A DNA stretch of 64,000 nt from Pseudomonadota bacterium (GCA_947455195.1 CANGMI010000005.1:378609-442608); one strand, 5' to 3'; positions 1-11,992 are shown, counted from the stretch's first letter. Notes: generated by a model from the letters alone, not told the origin. Made by a program: numbers and translations.

Positions 1-656
1 CGGGCTGCGCGGATCTGGGCCAGTTCGGCGGCAAAGTCCAGTTGCCCCAGGCGTGGGTAGACTTCCTCGGCGATGTTGCCCTTGTAGAAGCGCTTGAATC
101 CGGTGAGTGCGTCGCGACCAGCCGGGTAATTCGGCGCGACGAGAAATACCGACTTGAATCCGCGATCGCTCGCGTACTTGCCGGCGGCCTCATGGTAGCC
201 GTCGTTCTGCCAGGCAGCACTGGCAAACCACGGGTTGCAATCCTTGCCCGAGAGTTGCGATGGGCCGGCATTGGAACTGATGTAGGGAATCGGTACCTCG
301 AAGACGGCAGGCGCCGCCGCGAGCAGGATGTTGGAGTAGATGATGCCGGTCATGAAGTCGACCTTGTCCTGGCGCAGCAGGCGCTCGCTGACCTGTTTGC
401 CGGTGTCAGGGCTGAACTGGTCATCGCGCACGATCGTGGTCGCGGGCAGTCCGCCGAGCTTTCCGCCCAGGTGCTTGAGCGCGAGATTCCAGCCATCGCG
501 CACTTCGACGCCCGGAACGCCGTTGGGCCCCGAGAGGGTGGTCACCATGCCGACCTTGATCGACGAGGCACCCAGCGCGGGCGAGAGGCCGAGGCAGGTG
601 GCGAGCGCTGCCAGGAGGCCGGTGGTAGCCGCTCGGCGAATCTGAATCGACTGCAT
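1..656 (-). CDS. ABC transporter substrate-binding protein (branched-chain amino acid/LivK type), C-terminus beyond window edge
   Basis: Reverse-strand reading MQSIQIRRAATTGLLAALATCLGLSPALGASSIKVGMVTTLSGPNGVPGVEV...; signal peptide plus KVGMVTTLSGP motif shared with the next gene; absent from ORF track because it is truncated. Confidence 0.85.
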   Translation of the reverse strand, partial: MQSIQIRRAATTGLLAALATCLGLSPALGASSIKVGMVTTLSGPNGVPGVEVRDGWNLALKHLGGKLGGLPATTIVRDDQFSPDTGKQVSERLLRQDKVDFMTGIIYSNILLAAAPAVFEVPIPYISSNAGPSQLSGKDCNPWFASAAWQNDGYHEAAGKYASDRGFKSVFLVAPNYPAGRDALTGFKRFYKGNIAEEVYPRLGQLDFAAELAQIRAA

Positions 657-811
657 GGATGTCTCCTTCGTTGATGGGGGGCCGCCGAAGACGGGTTCTA
701 CCCCGATTCTACGCCGCGTGACGCGCGGGCCGCCATGCGGCACTATCTCGGTCGAGGTTCAGCCTCGTTCGAACTCGCCCTGAAACCGCGCACTTACCCG
801 GAGTCGCCTCC

Positions 812-2113
812 ATGAATGTCATTGCCTGCGCAATCACCGGCGCCGCGGCCGGCTTCAATCGCACTCTCATCGGAGCCGCCAGTCGAGCCGCTCGTGGCGT
901 ATCCGGTGGCCTTGCCGCATGGCGACCCGGGCAGCCGCCAGGCCGCCCGTACCGCGCGGCGGCCGCGCTTGCGGCGCTCATCGCTGCGGCGACGCCGGCA
1001 ACGGCGGCCGATCGGGTCAAGGTCGGCATGGTGACGACGCTCTCCGGGCCTGCTGCTGTCGATGGCGAGGATATCCGTGATGCCTTTCAGCTCTTTCTGA
1101 AGCTCAATGGAGGACGTCTGGGCGGCTTGCCGGCAGAACTGGTCATCGGCGATGACGCCGCCAATGCCGAGACCGGCAAGCAGGTCGTCGATCGACTGCT
1201 CAAGCGCGACCGGGTCGATCTGATGACCGGCATCATCTTCTCGAGCGTGCTGCTGCCCGCCTGGTCCACGATTGCCGAGTCGAATACCTTCTACGTCAGT
1301 CCCAATACCGGACCGCAGGAATTGGCCGGGGAGCGATGCAGCCCGTTCTTCTTCTCCACGGCCTGGCAGAACGAGGAGCCGCCGGCTGCGATGGGACAGC
1401 ATGTGCAGGAGCGAGGCTACAAGTATGTCGTCGGGCTTGCCCCCGGGTATGTCGGCGGGCGCGAGACGCTGGCGGGTTTCAAGCGCACCTTCAAGGGGCG
1501 TTTCGAGGAGATCTACTCGCGCATGGGGCAGGTTGACTACGCTGCCGAGATTTCCCAGATTCGGACGCTCAAGCCCGATGCCATTTTCGTGTTCCTCCCG
1601 GGTGGCATGGGCATCAATTTCCTGAAGCAGTACAGCGCCTCGGGACTCTCGCGCGACATCCAGTTGTTCGTGCCGGGATTTACCGCCGATGAGGACACGC
1701 TGCGGGGAACGGGCGACACGCTGCTCGGTGTGATCAACTCGAGCGAGTGGGCCCATGACATGGACAACGCGGCCAACCAGCGATTCGTTTCGGCATTCCA
1801 GAAGACGTACAACCGGCTGCCCTCGATGTACGCGGCACAGTCCTACGACGCTGCGCAACTCTACGATGCGGCCATCCGTGATGCCAAGGGCAAGCTCGAA
1901 GACAAGGATGCGATGCGCACAGCGCTGCGGGCAGCGAAGTTCGCATCGGTTCGCGGCAACTTCCGGTTCAATCGCAACCACATGCCGATCCAGGACTACT
2001 ACTTGCGGGTGGTGATTCGCGATGCACAGGGCCGCATCACCAACCGCCTGCTCAACCGCATCTATGCCGACAGGGCCGACAGCTTTGCCGCCGCCTGTCC
2101 GATGAAGTGGTGA
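812..2113 (+). CDS. ABC transporter substrate-binding protein (branched-chain amino acid type), start codon uncertain
   Basis: ADRVKVGMVTTLSGPAAVDGEDIRDAFQLFLKLNGG; periplasmic-binding family 6 layout; N-terminus probably over-extended in the track. Confidence 0.85.
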   Translation: MNVIACAITGAAAGFNRTLIGAASRAARGVSGGLAAWRPGQPPGRPYRAAAALAALIAAATPATAADRVKVGMVTTLSGPAAVDGEDIRDAFQLFLKLNGGRLGGLPAELVIGDDAANAETGKQVVDRLLKRDRVDLMTGIIFSSVLLPAWSTIAESNTFYVSPNTGPQELAGERCSPFFFSTAWQNEEPPAAMGQHVQERGYKYVVGLAPGYVGGRETLAGFKRTFKGRFEEIYSRMGQVDYAAEISQIRTLKPDAIFVFLPGGMGINFLKQYSASGLSRDIQLFVPGFTADEDTLRGTGDTLLGVINSSEWAHDMDNAANQRFVSAFQKTYNRLPSMYAAQSYDAAQLYDAAIRDAKGKLEDKDAMRTALRAAKFASVRGNFRFNRNHMPIQDYYLRVVIRDAQGRITNRLLNRIYADRADSFAAACPMKW

Positions 2114-2166
2114 GCACCACGCCCCGGGTCGGGCACCACACCCGGGGTCAGGCGCCACGCCCGCGG

Positions 2167-2170
<4 letters not shown>
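2114..2170. repeat. Three imperfect 19-bp tandem units between convergent genes, with internal palindromes
   Basis: gcaccacgccccgggtcgg / gcaccacacccggggtcag / gcgccacgcccgcggtcag; ccccgggt...acccgggg can pair. Confidence 0.6.
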
Positions 2171-3636
<1,466 letters not shown>

Positions 3637-3667
3637 GGTCAGTATCGTTCAAGGTTGTACCGTAACG

Positions 3668-4327
3668 ATGATACAGGGCGCGGGTCTTCGCAGGCTCTGC
3701 CGCGCCGGCAGGCTCGTCCTTGCGATGATGGTGCTCGCCGCACCGGTGACCGCCTGTGCCCGCGAGTGGCGGTTTTCGGTCTACCTCGATGATGAGCCGA
3801 TCGGCACCCATCGCTTTGTCCTCGCCGAGCAGGGGGATGAGCGGACGCTCTCGAGCGAGGCGCGTTTCAGCTTCAAGTTCCTCTCGTTCGAGGTCTACCG
3901 CTATGAGCATCAGGCGCGCGAGACCTGGCGTGGCGATTGCCTTGAGCGGATCACGGCCCGCACCGATGACAACGGCACGGTCACCGAGGTCGACGGGCGC
4001 GCTGAAGGGGCTGGCATGCGGATCAGGCGAACCGGTGGCGGCGAAACGGTGACCGGCTGTCTGCGTTCGTTTGCGTACTGGAATCCACGCCTTCTGAGCG
4101 CGCCGCGGCTCATCAATCCGCAGGATGGCGTCCTTGCCGATGCCACCCTTGCCTTCGTCGGCAATGAGCCGGTGCGGGTGCGCGGGCAGACGGTTCCCGC
4201 CCGTCGTCAGCAACTGAAGAGCGCGAAACTCGTGATTGATCTGTGGCATGACGCAACCGGCGAATGGCTTGCGCTCGAGTCAACCACCGCGTCCGGGCGC
4301 AAGGTACGCTACCGCCTCGAACCGTGA
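3668..4327 (+). CDS. DUF6134-like secreted/periplasmic protein
   Basis: Signal-like N-terminus followed by REWRFSVYLDDEPIGTHRFVL...SEARFSFKFLSFEVYRYEHQARETWRGDCLERI. Confidence 0.65.
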   Translation: MIQGAGLRRLCRAGRLVLAMMVLAAPVTACAREWRFSVYLDDEPIGTHRFVLAEQGDERTLSSEARFSFKFLSFEVYRYEHQARETWRGDCLERITARTDDNGTVTEVDGRAEGAGMRIRRTGGGETVTGCLRSFAYWNPRLLSAPRLINPQDGVLADATLAFVGNEPVRVRGQTVPARRQQLKSAKLVIDLWHDATGEWLALESTTASGRKVRYRLEP

Positions 4328-4370
4328 GGCAGGCGATGGCATCGGGCAGGTCTTCAGGGAGTTACCCGTC

Positions 4371-4976
4371 GTGAGTACATCAAGTCAAGTGTCGAACCGA
4401 TCGCCTCGCAGGCCGCTGCGCACATTCACCACGGCGGGGTTCGCTGCCCTTTGCGCAGCCCTGATCCTGTCGGGTTGCCAGACGATCGGGGCGCCACCGA
4501 TGCGCTCGGTGGAGAGGGTCGACATCGAGCGCTTCATGGGCGAATGGTATGTGATCGCCAACATTCCGACCTTCATCGAGCGGGGTGCGCACAATGCCGT
4601 CGAGTCCTACAAGCGACTGCCCGACGGGTCGATCGATACCGTCTTCAGCTTCAATGACGGGGCGTTCGATGGTGCGCGCAGGCGGTACAACCCGCGCGGG
4701 TTCGTGCTCGATCCGGTGTCCAACGCCATCTGGGGCATGCGCTTCATCTGGCCGATCAAGGCCGACTACCGCATCATTCATCTGACCCCTGACTATCGCG
4801 TGACCGTCATCGGGCGCGAGGCACGCGATTATCTCTGGGTCATGGCACGCACGCCCCAGATCGACGAGGGTGACTACCGCGAGGCACTGGCCGTGGCAAT
4901 GCGCGAAGGCTATGACATCGCACGGGTTGAACGCGTTCCGCAGCAACCGCTGGCCGAGCGCGTGAGCGGACGCTGA
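4371..4976 (+). CDS. Lipocalin family lipoprotein (Blc-like)
   Basis: Lipobox LSGCQ; lipocalin motif FMGEWYVIANIPTFIERGAHNAVESY; YRIIHLTPDYRVTVIGREARDYLWVMARTP. Confidence 0.9.
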   Translation: MSTSSQVSNRSPRRPLRTFTTAGFAALCAALILSGCQTIGAPPMRSVERVDIERFMGEWYVIANIPTFIERGAHNAVESYKRLPDGSIDTVFSFNDGAFDGARRRYNPRGFVLDPVSNAIWGMRFIWPIKADYRIIHLTPDYRVTVIGREARDYLWVMARTPQIDEGDYREALAVAMREGYDIARVERVPQQPLAERVSGR

Positions 4977-5993
4977 TCAATCGAACACGAGCCCCCGAGT
5001 CTTCACGAGAGTGCGCCAGGTAGTGATCTCCTCGGCGATGCGGCTGGCCAATTGCTCAGGTCCTCCACCGGCCGGCTCAGCCCCTTGAGCGAGGAGTCGG
5101 GCTCGCAGTTCGGGCTGTTCGAGAGCCCGGTTGAGCCCCTCGTTCAGGATCGCGATGCGTGCGGGTGACGTACCTGCGGTCGTGAGCACGGCGTAGAACG
5201 TGCCGGCGCTGTAGCCCGTGACCCCCGACTCGCTCACGGTGGCGGTTTCTGGCGCGAATGCGGGTCGGCGTGCCGAGGCCACGGCCAGCAGACGCATGCG
5301 TCCTGCCGTCACATGCCCGCCTGAACTCGACCAGACATCGAGGAGGATCTGCACCTGGCCGGCCACCAGATCGGCGATGGCAGGTGCCCCGCCCTTGTAC
5401 GGCACGTGCACGATGTCGATGCCCGTGCGGGCTCGCAACAGTTCGGTGGCCAGGTGGTTGCTGCTGCCAGAGCCGTAGGACGCGTAGTTGAGCTGACCGG
5501 GGCGCTCTCGTGCCAGTGCGAGCAGTTCTGCCAGATTGCGCACCGGCACAGAGGGATGCACCAGGAGGAGGTAAGGCGTACTTGCCACGAGTATCACCGG
5601 TGCAAAGTCGCGTATCGGGTCGTAGGGCAGGTGGGCCGTCACGGCTGGATTGGTGCCGTGCGTGCTGCCCGTGGCAAAAAGCAGGGTGAGTCCGTCGGCA
5701 GGCGCGCGTGCAACCGACTGGCTACCGATGCTGCCACTTGCCCCGGCGCGATTGTCGACCACGACCGCCTGGCCGCGCAGTGCCGGCTGGTCGGCAAGTG
5801 CCTGCGCGACCAGGCGCGCTGCGATGTCCACCGCACCCCCGGCGGGAAAGGGCACCACCAGGCGCACGGGGCGGTCCGGCCAGGGCTGGGCGAGGGCCGG
5901 TGTCGGCAGAGCGATCGCACAGAGGGTGACGAGGTGCGGCGCGGCCAGGGCACCCAGGGTGCCGAGCCGTCGAGCGATAAAGGACTTGATCAC
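4977..5993 (-). CDS. Tripartite tricarboxylate transporter (Bug family) substrate-binding protein
   Basis: WPDRPVRLVVPFPAGGAVDIAARLVAQAL...VVVDNRAGASGSIG...HVPYKGGAPAIADLVAGQVQ. Confidence 0.92.
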   Translation of the reverse strand: MIKSFIARRLGTLGALAAPHLVTLCAIALPTPALAQPWPDRPVRLVVPFPAGGAVDIAARLVAQALADQPALRGQAVVVDNRAGASGSIGSQSVARAPADGLTLLFATGSTHGTNPAVTAHLPYDPIRDFAPVILVASTPYLLLVHPSVPVRNLAELLALARERPGQLNYASYGSGSSNHLATELLRARTGIDIVHVPYKGGAPAIADLVAGQVQILLDVWSSSGGHVTAGRMRLLAVASARRPAFAPETATVSESGVTGYSAGTFYAVLTTAGTSPARIAILNEGLNRALEQPELRARLLAQGAEPAGGGPEQLASRIAEEITTWRTLVKTRGLVFD

Positions 5994-6078
5994 GCCACAA
6001 AGCCTCCTGCAGCCCATAGAATGCAGACCAGAACCAGCCGCCTCGCACACCTTACAAGCAGGCTGGACGGGAGACAAC

Positions 6079-7074
6079 ATGATCCGATCCAAATCGCATT
6101 CGATGCTCGCCCCTGCGTTGCGCCAGCGGCGGTTTCCTCTCCTCGGTACCCTCGCGCTTGCCCTGGTGCTGGGCGCGCAGGGCCTCGCGCAGGCGCAGGC
6201 GCCGTCGCAAGCGCGAACCACGGTGCGGGTTGCCTACATTCCGGTCGTGACCTGGCTGCCCTTTCTGGTCGCCAGGGAAAAGGGGTATTTCGACAAGAAC
6301 GGCATTGACGTCGCGATGACCCGGTTTCCCAATATCGTCAATTTGCCGCAAGCCCTTGGCAAGCAGTTCGACATCGTGCCGACAACAGCCCCTGACTTCC
6401 TCAATGCCGTGGGCAGTGGCGTCAATATCGTGGCCGTTGCAGGTGAGTCGCTCGAGACCTCGGCCAACAAGTCATTCCTCCTCATGGTGCGCAACGACGG
6501 CTCGGTGAATACCCTGCGCGACCTCGAAGGCAAGCGCGTCGCCAGTCCCGGGATCGGCTCGGTGATGCATGTGGCGCTTCTCTACGCAATCCGGAAGGAG
6601 GGCGGTGACCCCTCGAAGGTGATCGGGGTCGAGGTTCCGTTTCCGGCGATGGCCGATCAGCTCAAGGCAGGGCGTGTGGACGCGGTCGAGCAGTTGGAGC
6701 CCTTTGCGGGCCAGATGCTTCAGCGCGGCTTCAAGTCGCTGGGCGCACCGCTGCTGGCCATCGCCGACCCGGTGCTCTTTCCATTCTGGATCGCCGATGC
6801 CGAGTGGGCACGCGCCAATCGCGGCGTGATCCGGCGCTGGATTGCTTCGCTCGAGGAGGGGTTGGCCTTCATCCGGACGGATGAGCGCGAGGCGCGCGCG
6901 ATTCTGGCGCGTCTGAGCGGACTGCCCGAGGCCGTCGTGGCGGCAGTGCCGATTCCCGAGTTCAATTTCCGGATTGCCCCGGCGCAACTCGATGTGTGGC
7001 GCAATGTGCTCGTCTCGCAAGGGCGACCGCTGGCTGGGCTTGACATGAACCGGCTCGTGGTGAGCGGCGACTGA
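6079..7074 (+). CDS. ABC transporter substrate-binding protein (NitT/TauT, SsuA/THI5-like)
   Basis: TVRVAYIPVVTWLPFLVAREKGYFDKNGIDVAMTRFPN; signal peptide. Confidence 0.88.
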   Translation: MIRSKSHSMLAPALRQRRFPLLGTLALALVLGAQGLAQAQAPSQARTTVRVAYIPVVTWLPFLVAREKGYFDKNGIDVAMTRFPNIVNLPQALGKQFDIVPTTAPDFLNAVGSGVNIVAVAGESLETSANKSFLLMVRNDGSVNTLRDLEGKRVASPGIGSVMHVALLYAIRKEGGDPSKVIGVEVPFPAMADQLKAGRVDAVEQLEPFAGQMLQRGFKSLGAPLLAIADPVLFPFWIADAEWARANRGVIRRWIASLEEGLAFIRTDEREARAILARLSGLPEAVVAAVPIPEFNFRIAPAQLDVWRNVLVSQGRPLAGLDMNRLVVSGD

Positions 7075-7175
7075 ACCTGCCGCCCGCAAGCGCCAGCGGC
7101 TTGGTCTACGATCGAGCCAGACGATGACGAAGCGTTCGCCCTGACGGGCGTTCGCTGCCTCCCGGGAGCAGCAAG

Positions 7176-8378
7176 ATGTCAGGCAATACGCAACGCATGC
7201 GCGAGCAGGAATGGCTCTATGACCGGCTCATCCGGTCGGGTGGCCCCGATTTCTACTGGCCGATGACCGAGGAGTGTCTCAGTGCGGTCGGCATGGATGG
7301 GTCGGGTGATATCCGCGCCGTGCGCGGATCGATCCGGCGCTTTCTCGACATCACGCGCGAGATGCGTCGCATTGGCGAGAAGCGTGAAGCGATGGCTCGT
7401 GAAGCCGAGGCGGCAGGGCACCGGATCACGGCAGGGCAGAACTACTTCACGGCAGCGTGCTATTTCACGATGGCTCAGGGACCGATTCACACCGACGACA
7501 GTCCGCTGAATCTGGCACTGAGCGAGCGCAAGAATGGTTGTTTCGCGAAGTTCATCGAGCATGCGCGGCGTCCGATCCTGAAGGTGGAGATTCCCTTCGA
7601 GGACACGTCACTGCCCGGTTACCTGCATCTGCCGCCGGGCGCCGCCGGACCCGTGCCTTGCGTGGTGTTTCTGGGCGGCATGGACAACTTCAAGGAGTTG
7701 CTCGTCACCGAACCGTCCGACAAGTTTCTCGAGCGTGGCATCGCGGTTCTCGCCTTTGACGGTCCGGGGCAGAACGAGGCGCGGATTGCCCGGGGCATCA
7801 AGTGCACCGAGACCAATTTCGTCACGGCCGGGCGCGCCGTGATGGATTTCCTGCAAGGCCGCCCCGAGATCGATCACGACCGGATCGGCATCACCGGCAT
7901 CAGCATGGGCTCGTTCTGGCTCACGCAGATCGTGGCGGCCGATGCGCGGTACAAGGCGGCAGCCGGGTTCTACGTCTGTCATGAAAACGGCATGGACACC
8001 ATCTTCAATCGCGCGATCCCGGTCTTTCGCGATCGCTACATGTGGATGGCAGGCATCACGGATGATGCCCGGTTTGACGACTTCGCGACCCGCCTCACGC
8101 TCGAAGGATTGGGGGCGAAGATTCACTGTCCGACCCTGATCGTCGCAGGCGAGGACGACGACCTGAGCCCGATCGAGCACACCTACAAGCTCTACCACGA
8201 ACTGGCAGGGCCCAAGACGCTGATGGTCTATCGAGGTGAAGTGCATGGCGTGGCCGACAATCTGGATGTTCGCGCCCATATTGCCGACTGGATGCTCGAC
8301 CGCTTTGCGGGGCGAGCGTTCGAGTCGCGCATCATGATGATGGATTGCCGCACCGGACGGGAGTTGCCCCATGGCTGA
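7176..8378 (+). CDS. Alpha/beta hydrolase (dienelactone hydrolase/DHPON hydrolase-like)
   Basis: GITGISMGSFWLTQI nucleophile elbow, late Asp and His (VAGEDDDLSP, GEVHGV). Confidence 0.85.
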   Translation: MSGNTQRMREQEWLYDRLIRSGGPDFYWPMTEECLSAVGMDGSGDIRAVRGSIRRFLDITREMRRIGEKREAMAREAEAAGHRITAGQNYFTAACYFTMAQGPIHTDDSPLNLALSERKNGCFAKFIEHARRPILKVEIPFEDTSLPGYLHLPPGAAGPVPCVVFLGGMDNFKELLVTEPSDKFLERGIAVLAFDGPGQNEARIARGIKCTETNFVTAGRAVMDFLQGRPEIDHDRIGITGISMGSFWLTQIVAADARYKAAAGFYVCHENGMDTIFNRAIPVFRDRYMWMAGITDDARFDDFATRLTLEGLGAKIHCPTLIVAGEDDDLSPIEHTYKLYHELAGPKTLMVYRGEVHGVADNLDVRAHIADWMLDRFAGRAFESRIMMMDCRTGRELPHG

Positions 8379-8835
8379 ATCGGCGCGCCGCGCTGGATTC
8401 AGGACGATTGTCGCGAGATTCTCCTGCGCATTCGGCGTGGCGCTGGCCTGTGTCGCCGGGTGTGCGCCGATGCAGGTGTTTCCCGCACTCGAGTCGATCG
8501 GCGGGCCACCCTGGACGCTTGCTGCCTGGCAGGCGAATGAGGCGGTAGCCGAAGGCATCGACATCACGCTCAGCCATATCGATGGAGCCCTTGTCGGCCG
8601 GTCGGGTTGCAACCGCTATCGAATGCCAGTCGCCGATGGGTACGAACCGGGCCGGTTGAGACCCGGGGCTGTCGCCGTTACCCGGATGGCCTGTGCCGAT
8701 GAGATTCTTCGTGCCGAGGCACGTTTCCTGGAACGACTGGCTCGAATCGACCGCTTCGAATTGCACGCGGGCGAATTGCGTCTGATCGAAGGATCGGCGG
8801 GTACTTCGAGCGCATTGCTGCTCACGCGCCGCTGA
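8371..8835 (+). CDS. META domain-containing lipoprotein
   Basis: VAGCAPM lipobox; GGPPWTLAAWQ...GRSGCNRYRM...ARMACADEILRAEARFLERLARI pattern. Confidence 0.75.
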   Translation: MAESARRAGFRTIVARFSCAFGVALACVAGCAPMQVFPALESIGGPPWTLAAWQANEAVAEGIDITLSHIDGALVGRSGCNRYRMPVADGYEPGRLRPGAVAVTRMACADEILRAEARFLERLARIDRFELHAGELRLIEGSAGTSSALLLTRR

Positions 8836-8877
8836 CCGTCGACCGGCAAGCCTCGAGATCCGGTGGGTGGAAGGCGC

Positions 8878-10689
8878 TCAGGGTGCCTTGAAGATCGTCT
8901 TTCCGTTCTTGATGGTCTCCACGATCTTGATGTCGCGGATCGTCATCGGGTCAACCTTGAGTGGATTGGCGCTGAGGATCACCAGGTCGGCCCGTTTGCC
9001 CGCTTCGAGTGATCCCTTGTCCTGCTCCTCGCGATAATCGAATGCAGCATCGATCGTCAGAGCGCGAAGACCCTGCCACGGTGTAACCCGTTCCGATTCA
9101 CCCAGCACCTTGCCGCTGAGCGTCACCCGGTTCACTGCGGTCCAGAGTAGAAACATCGGGTCGAGCGGGGTCACGATGTTGTCGGTATGGTTCGATGCGG
9201 GGATGCCGGCGTCGATTGCGCTCTTCAACGGGCTCAGGTAGGCGGCCCTCGCCTGTCCGAGGTTTGCCAGGTGCGTGTCGCCCCAGTAGAAGACGTGATT
9301 GGTGAAGAACGAGGGCAGGAGGCCGAGGCGCTTGTAGGCATCCATCTGATCGGGGCGCATGATCTGCGAATGGATCACCACCGTGCGTCGATCGGTCGAG
9401 GTTTCGCCGAGGGTCTTTTCGGCTTCTTCATGGGCCTTGATCAGCATGTCGATGGCGCCATCGCCATTGGCGTGGGCAAACACCTGCACCCGATTGCGAT
9501 ACGCGAGCAGGACCAGTCGGTTCACTTCCGCCTGCGGGATGGAGGGCAGCCCCTTGCAGTCGCGCGCGCATCCGGGCACCGCGGTGAGATACGGTTCGGT
9601 GATGAAGGCGGTCTTGCCCTGGGGTGATCCATCGAGCGCGAGCTTGATGCCAGCGTACTTCAGACCCTTGCGGTACTCGCCGAAACGCAACCCGCCTGTG
9701 TCCATCAGTTGATCGGCCATCATGTAGGCTGGCGTCGCAACGACGTCGATCGTGAAGAGGCCCTGATCGGCCGCGGCTTCGAGCACTTCGGGTTGACCGG
9801 GCAGAAGCAGGTGCTCGGCTGCCGTGGTCACCCCGTTGGCCGCGTAGTGGGCAATGCTCTGCCGGATGAGTGTCGCCTGCGCTTCCGGGGTGCGCTGGCC
9901 TTTGAGCATGCCGATGAAGGCGTGCATGGCGGTTTCCTGCACCAGCCCTCGTGGCTCGCGCGAACCCTTCTTGCGCAGGATGGCACCACCTTCGGGGTCA
10001 GGCGTGGCTGCGCTGATGCCGGCTGCCTTGAGTGCGGCACTGTTGGCGACCAGCATGTGGCCGGAGACGTGAAGAATCACCACCGGTTGGTCGGGAAAGG
10101 CCTGGTCGAGGTCGGCAGCATCGGGATGCCGCCGCTCCTTCAGTGTGTCCTGGTCGTAGCCCTGCCCGATCAGGATCGAGGTGTCCGTGGCAGCCCGAGC
10201 CGCCTTCAGCGCCTGCAAGGCAGTCACGATGTCGGCGATCGACTCGATCTTGCCGATCGGGGGGGCGTTGAGGGGGGCTTGCAGCAGCGAGTCGGCGTGG
10301 TTGAGCAGGTGGCTGTGGGCGTCGATGATGCCGGGCATGAGCGTCCTGCCGGCGAGATCGATCTGCAGGGTTGCAGGTCCCACCCGTCTCATGACCTCGG
10401 CTCGGGTGCCGGTCAGAAGGATGCGCCCATCCCGCACGGCCAGTGCTTCGACCGACTGTGGTTCATTGCCCACGAGGGTCAGGATGTCGCCGCCGCTGTA
10501 GAGGGTGTCGGCGACTGGCGCGGTGGCTTGTGGTGCTTCGTTCCGGCTGCAAGCAGCCATCAGCGCCACGGCGACGAGAGCGACTACCCGGAATGCCGCG
10601 CGCAGGGGGTAGGCCCGGAGCGAGCGAGACCGCAGGGCGGTCGTGAGCAGCGGGTCTGCAGGTGCCTCTCGGCAGGCGGGGCCTTTCAT
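8878..10689 (-). CDS. Amidohydrolase (YtcJ-like) lipoprotein
   Basis: DTLYSGGDILTLVGNEPQSVEALAVRDGRIL; LMPGIIDAHSHLLNH; C-terminal KRADLVILSANPLKVDPMTIRDIKIVETIKNGKTIF. Confidence 0.92.
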   Translation of the reverse strand: MKGPACREAPADPLLTTALRSRSLRAYPLRAAFRVVALVAVALMAACSRNEAPQATAPVADTLYSGGDILTLVGNEPQSVEALAVRDGRILLTGTRAEVMRRVGPATLQIDLAGRTLMPGIIDAHSHLLNHADSLLQAPLNAPPIGKIESIADIVTALQALKAARAATDTSILIGQGYDQDTLKERRHPDAADLDQAFPDQPVVILHVSGHMLVANSAALKAAGISAATPDPEGGAILRKKGSREPRGLVQETAMHAFIGMLKGQRTPEAQATLIRQSIAHYAANGVTTAAEHLLLPGQPEVLEAAADQGLFTIDVVATPAYMMADQLMDTGGLRFGEYRKGLKYAGIKLALDGSPQGKTAFITEPYLTAVPGCARDCKGLPSIPQAEVNRLVLLAYRNRVQVFAHANGDGAIDMLIKAHEEAEKTLGETSTDRRTVVIHSQIMRPDQMDAYKRLGLLPSFFTNHVFYWGDTHLANLGQARAAYLSPLKSAIDAGIPASNHTDNIVTPLDPMFLLWTAVNRVTLSGKVLGESERVTPWQGLRALTIDAAFDYREEQDKGSLEAGKRADLVILSANPLKVDPMTIRDIKIVETIKNGKTIFKAP

Positions 10690-10746
10690 GAGCGAATGTC
10701 ATCCGGATTGTTTCGCCGGATTATGCCCGAGCAGGTTCCGGGCCGT

Positions 10747-11976
10747 TCACCACGCCCAGAAGGGTCCCGCGCCATGGCGCGCAGTGACCCTGCCATCGAT
10801 GCCGAAGGCAACGGTGCGACCAAAGAAGAAGGGCAGCCCCCAGTCGAATGATCGGGTGTGTCCGGGGAAGGCCAGTTGTGCCGCCACCGATACCGCGATC
10901 ACGTTCGAGTAGGGGTTGGTGTCCCACGGTACCGCCTCGATGGTGAAATTGACCGTTCCCGACGCGTGGTTCACGGTTGAGGTATTGACCGCACTGAGCG
11001 TGATCGGCGCCGGGGGGCAGTAGAAGAGGGTCGAGATCGGGCAGCGCGTGAGGCTCGCATCGGTGAAATAGAGCACGTTCGATCCGCTGTCGATGAAACT
11101 CGCCGTGAGGGTATCGCCGCGGTAGGTCGTGCTGAAGTTTCCCGAGGCATCGGCAGCGTAGACGGTCTCGGTCGTCAACTGATTGTTCGGTTGGGTGTCG
11201 ATGCCGGTGATCAGCGACCCGCCCAGGGAACTCACGCCGCCGGATGGCACTGCGGGCAGCACCACGAGGGCGCCGTTGTTGTTTGCGCCCAGCGCGGCGA
11301 TCGGGTTTGCGACCTGGCTCGCCAGTGGCATCGTGCTTGCCGTGCACGTGACTGCCGAGCATGCGTAATAGGTGGCGGATATGGCCTGAGTGACGCAGGC
11401 CGCACCGCAATCCTCGTTCAACACCCCAATGCCCAGCACGCCGTTGGCCCCGAAGGCGCGAACCGAGCCCAGATTGGCGCCCAGACCGGCGCAGTCGGTC
11501 GGCACCGTCGCAAAGCGGGGGTCGGTATCGCCACCGATCTGGATCGGCAGCGACAACGCCGTGTCGCCGCCCAGTTTCACGTCGGCGAGTCGGACGCCAC
11601 CCCACAGGTAGCCACTGAAGAATTGGCCGCATTCACCCGCCGGGTTCCCGCCGGGCGCAGTCGACAGCGGGAGCCCCAGCGCCGGATCGAGCAGGCGCGC
11701 TTCGATGATGCGAAGCCCGTAGGAGCCCGTGTCGAGGAGAACGTGGTCAATGGTCTGGCAGATCGAGGTGCCGGGGCGACACAGGGTGACACTGACGTAG
11801 GGCACGTTGAAGATGCCAGCCGCCCCCGGGGGGCCATGGTCGAGCGTGATGGGAATCACGTTCTGACCTGCTGCCGTGAACTGGGCGCCGGGCGGGGCGA
11901 GTTTCGTGCTCGAGGAGCCGCCGCCACAGCCTGCCAGGGCAAGTCCCAGCACCACTGCGAGCAGCTCTCGAAGCAT
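10747..11976 (-). CDS. DUF3443-family lipoprotein
   Basis: LAGCGGG lipobox; NVIPITLDHGPPGAAGIFNVPYVSVTLCRPGTSICQTIDHVLLDTGSYGLRI. Confidence 0.85.
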   Translation of the reverse strand: MLRELLAVVLGLALAGCGGGSSSTKLAPPGAQFTAAGQNVIPITLDHGPPGAAGIFNVPYVSVTLCRPGTSICQTIDHVLLDTGSYGLRIIEARLLDPALGLPLSTAPGGNPAGECGQFFSGYLWGGVRLADVKLGGDTALSLPIQIGGDTDPRFATVPTDCAGLGANLGSVRAFGANGVLGIGVLNEDCGAACVTQAISATYYACSAVTCTASTMPLASQVANPIAALGANNNGALVVLPAVPSGGVSSLGGSLITGIDTQPNNQLTTETVYAADASGNFSTTYRGDTLTASFIDSGSNVLYFTDASLTRCPISTLFYCPPAPITLSAVNTSTVNHASGTVNFTIEAVPWDTNPYSNVIAVSVAAQLAFPGHTRSFDWGLPFFFGRTVAFGIDGRVTARHGAGPFWAW

Positions 11977-11992
11977 GAGGCGCGTGCGGGCG

